64,000 nt of DNA from Desulfobulbaceae bacterium (GTDB lineage Bacteria; Desulfobacterota; Desulfobulbia; Desulfobulbales; Desulfobulbaceae): contig JAAYIE010000062.1 of NCBI GenBank assembly GCA_012744275.1, positions 1 through 64,000 of the forward strand, written 5' to 3'. Below the pieces are notes generated by a model. It was not told the DNA's origin, made no database searches, and saw nothing but the letters and a program-made list of their open reading frames with translations. The translations under genes were made by a program, and so were the position numbers. Numbering within the stretch: position 1 is the first letter of the stretch; each line of letters begins with the position of its first letter. This document shows, one piece after another, positions 63,786-64,000 of this stretch.

Positions 63786-64000
63786 GAAAAAATATCGTTT
63801 CTGGTATCGTGTTCGGCCGGTTGAGTGTATTCCAGAAGCATGCTAGCGAACCGGCCTGCCGCCGCATATTTCCTGACTTGAGAAGCCCTCACATTCTTCG
63901 CCGGGGCTCTTGTCTGCGAGTTCCGCTGGCAAAAGGAAAAAGCGTGTGCATGAAAGCCATTGCCCCGGAACTGCCGCTACAACACAGGTAAGAAAGGATT
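63786..64000. other. End of window, no gene called
   Basis: The last 215 nt contain only short frames without a ribosome site or family resemblance, and would include the promoter of the metallophosphoesterase gene. Nothing can be supported here. Confidence 0.4.

Noticed and set aside
1-64000. CRISPR arrays, insertion sequences, prophage or toxin-antitoxin genes
   Set aside because: No regularly spaced direct repeats, no transposase or integrase, and no phage or toxin families were seen.

Overview
The window is a gene-dense stretch of a Gram-negative, most likely anaerobic bacterium. I infer a Desulfobacterota member, probably a Desulfobulbales-type sulfate or sulfur metaboliser, from gene content and order only: ferredoxin-linked indolepyruvate oxidoreductase beside two phenylacetate-CoA ligases, Acs, a corC-lnt-prfB start, and an ole hydrocarbon cluster in a genome with moderately high GC. 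No database search was possible, so the lineage is tentative. Almost all genes are on the + strand. The exceptions are a tRNA-Cys, one large uncharacterised protein (25.6-27.3 kb) and a terminal metallophosphoesterase.

Layout. 0-13 kb is housekeeping: corC, lnt, prfB with the classical +1 programmed frameshift, dgt, valS, nadC, thpR, tRNA-Cys (minus, with its own promoter and terminator), rnc, a radical SAM protein and an ABC-F ATPase. 13.3-15.1 kb is an anchored protein of unknown function. 15.3-24.4 kb is an aryl-acid module: iorA-iorB, paaK, an ACT-domain protein, livHMGF without its binding protein, and a second paaK. Then come a secreted FKBP isomerase, the minus-strand protein, an MFS transporter preceded by a translationally coupled 49-codon ORF, acs and alaS.

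34.1-46.1 kb is the most interesting region. A complete set of discrete type II fatty-acid-synthase-like enzymes (KS, ACP, two CrtI/isomerase-like flavoproteins, KR, DH, FabI-like ER) plus a DUF1232 membrane protein runs directly into a full oleABCD set for head-to-head olefin synthesis. The simplest reading is that the first block builds a special, perhaps polyunsaturated, acyl chain. OleA would then condense two chains and OleD, OleC and OleB would convert the product to a very long olefin. No multidomain Pfa synthase is present, so this would be an alternative supply route.

46-64 kb holds an HTH/Cys-rich regulator, tRNA modification (mnmA, mtaB), cinA-recA, a GNAT, a Ca2+/Na+ antiporter, DUF554, an aldo-keto reductase and a ModF-like ATPase. 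It ends with a BMP-type purine/nucleoside transporter that carries gpt inside it, a gamma carbonic anhydrase and the metallophosphoesterase.

Across the right two thirds I find at least eight copies of one undescribed (to me) intergenic repeat family of about 105-135 bp, with imperfect terminal inverted repeats and internal hairpins (copies A-H). Two near-identical copies in opposite orientation bracket the DUF554 gene, and some copies contribute the stop codon of the preceding gene.
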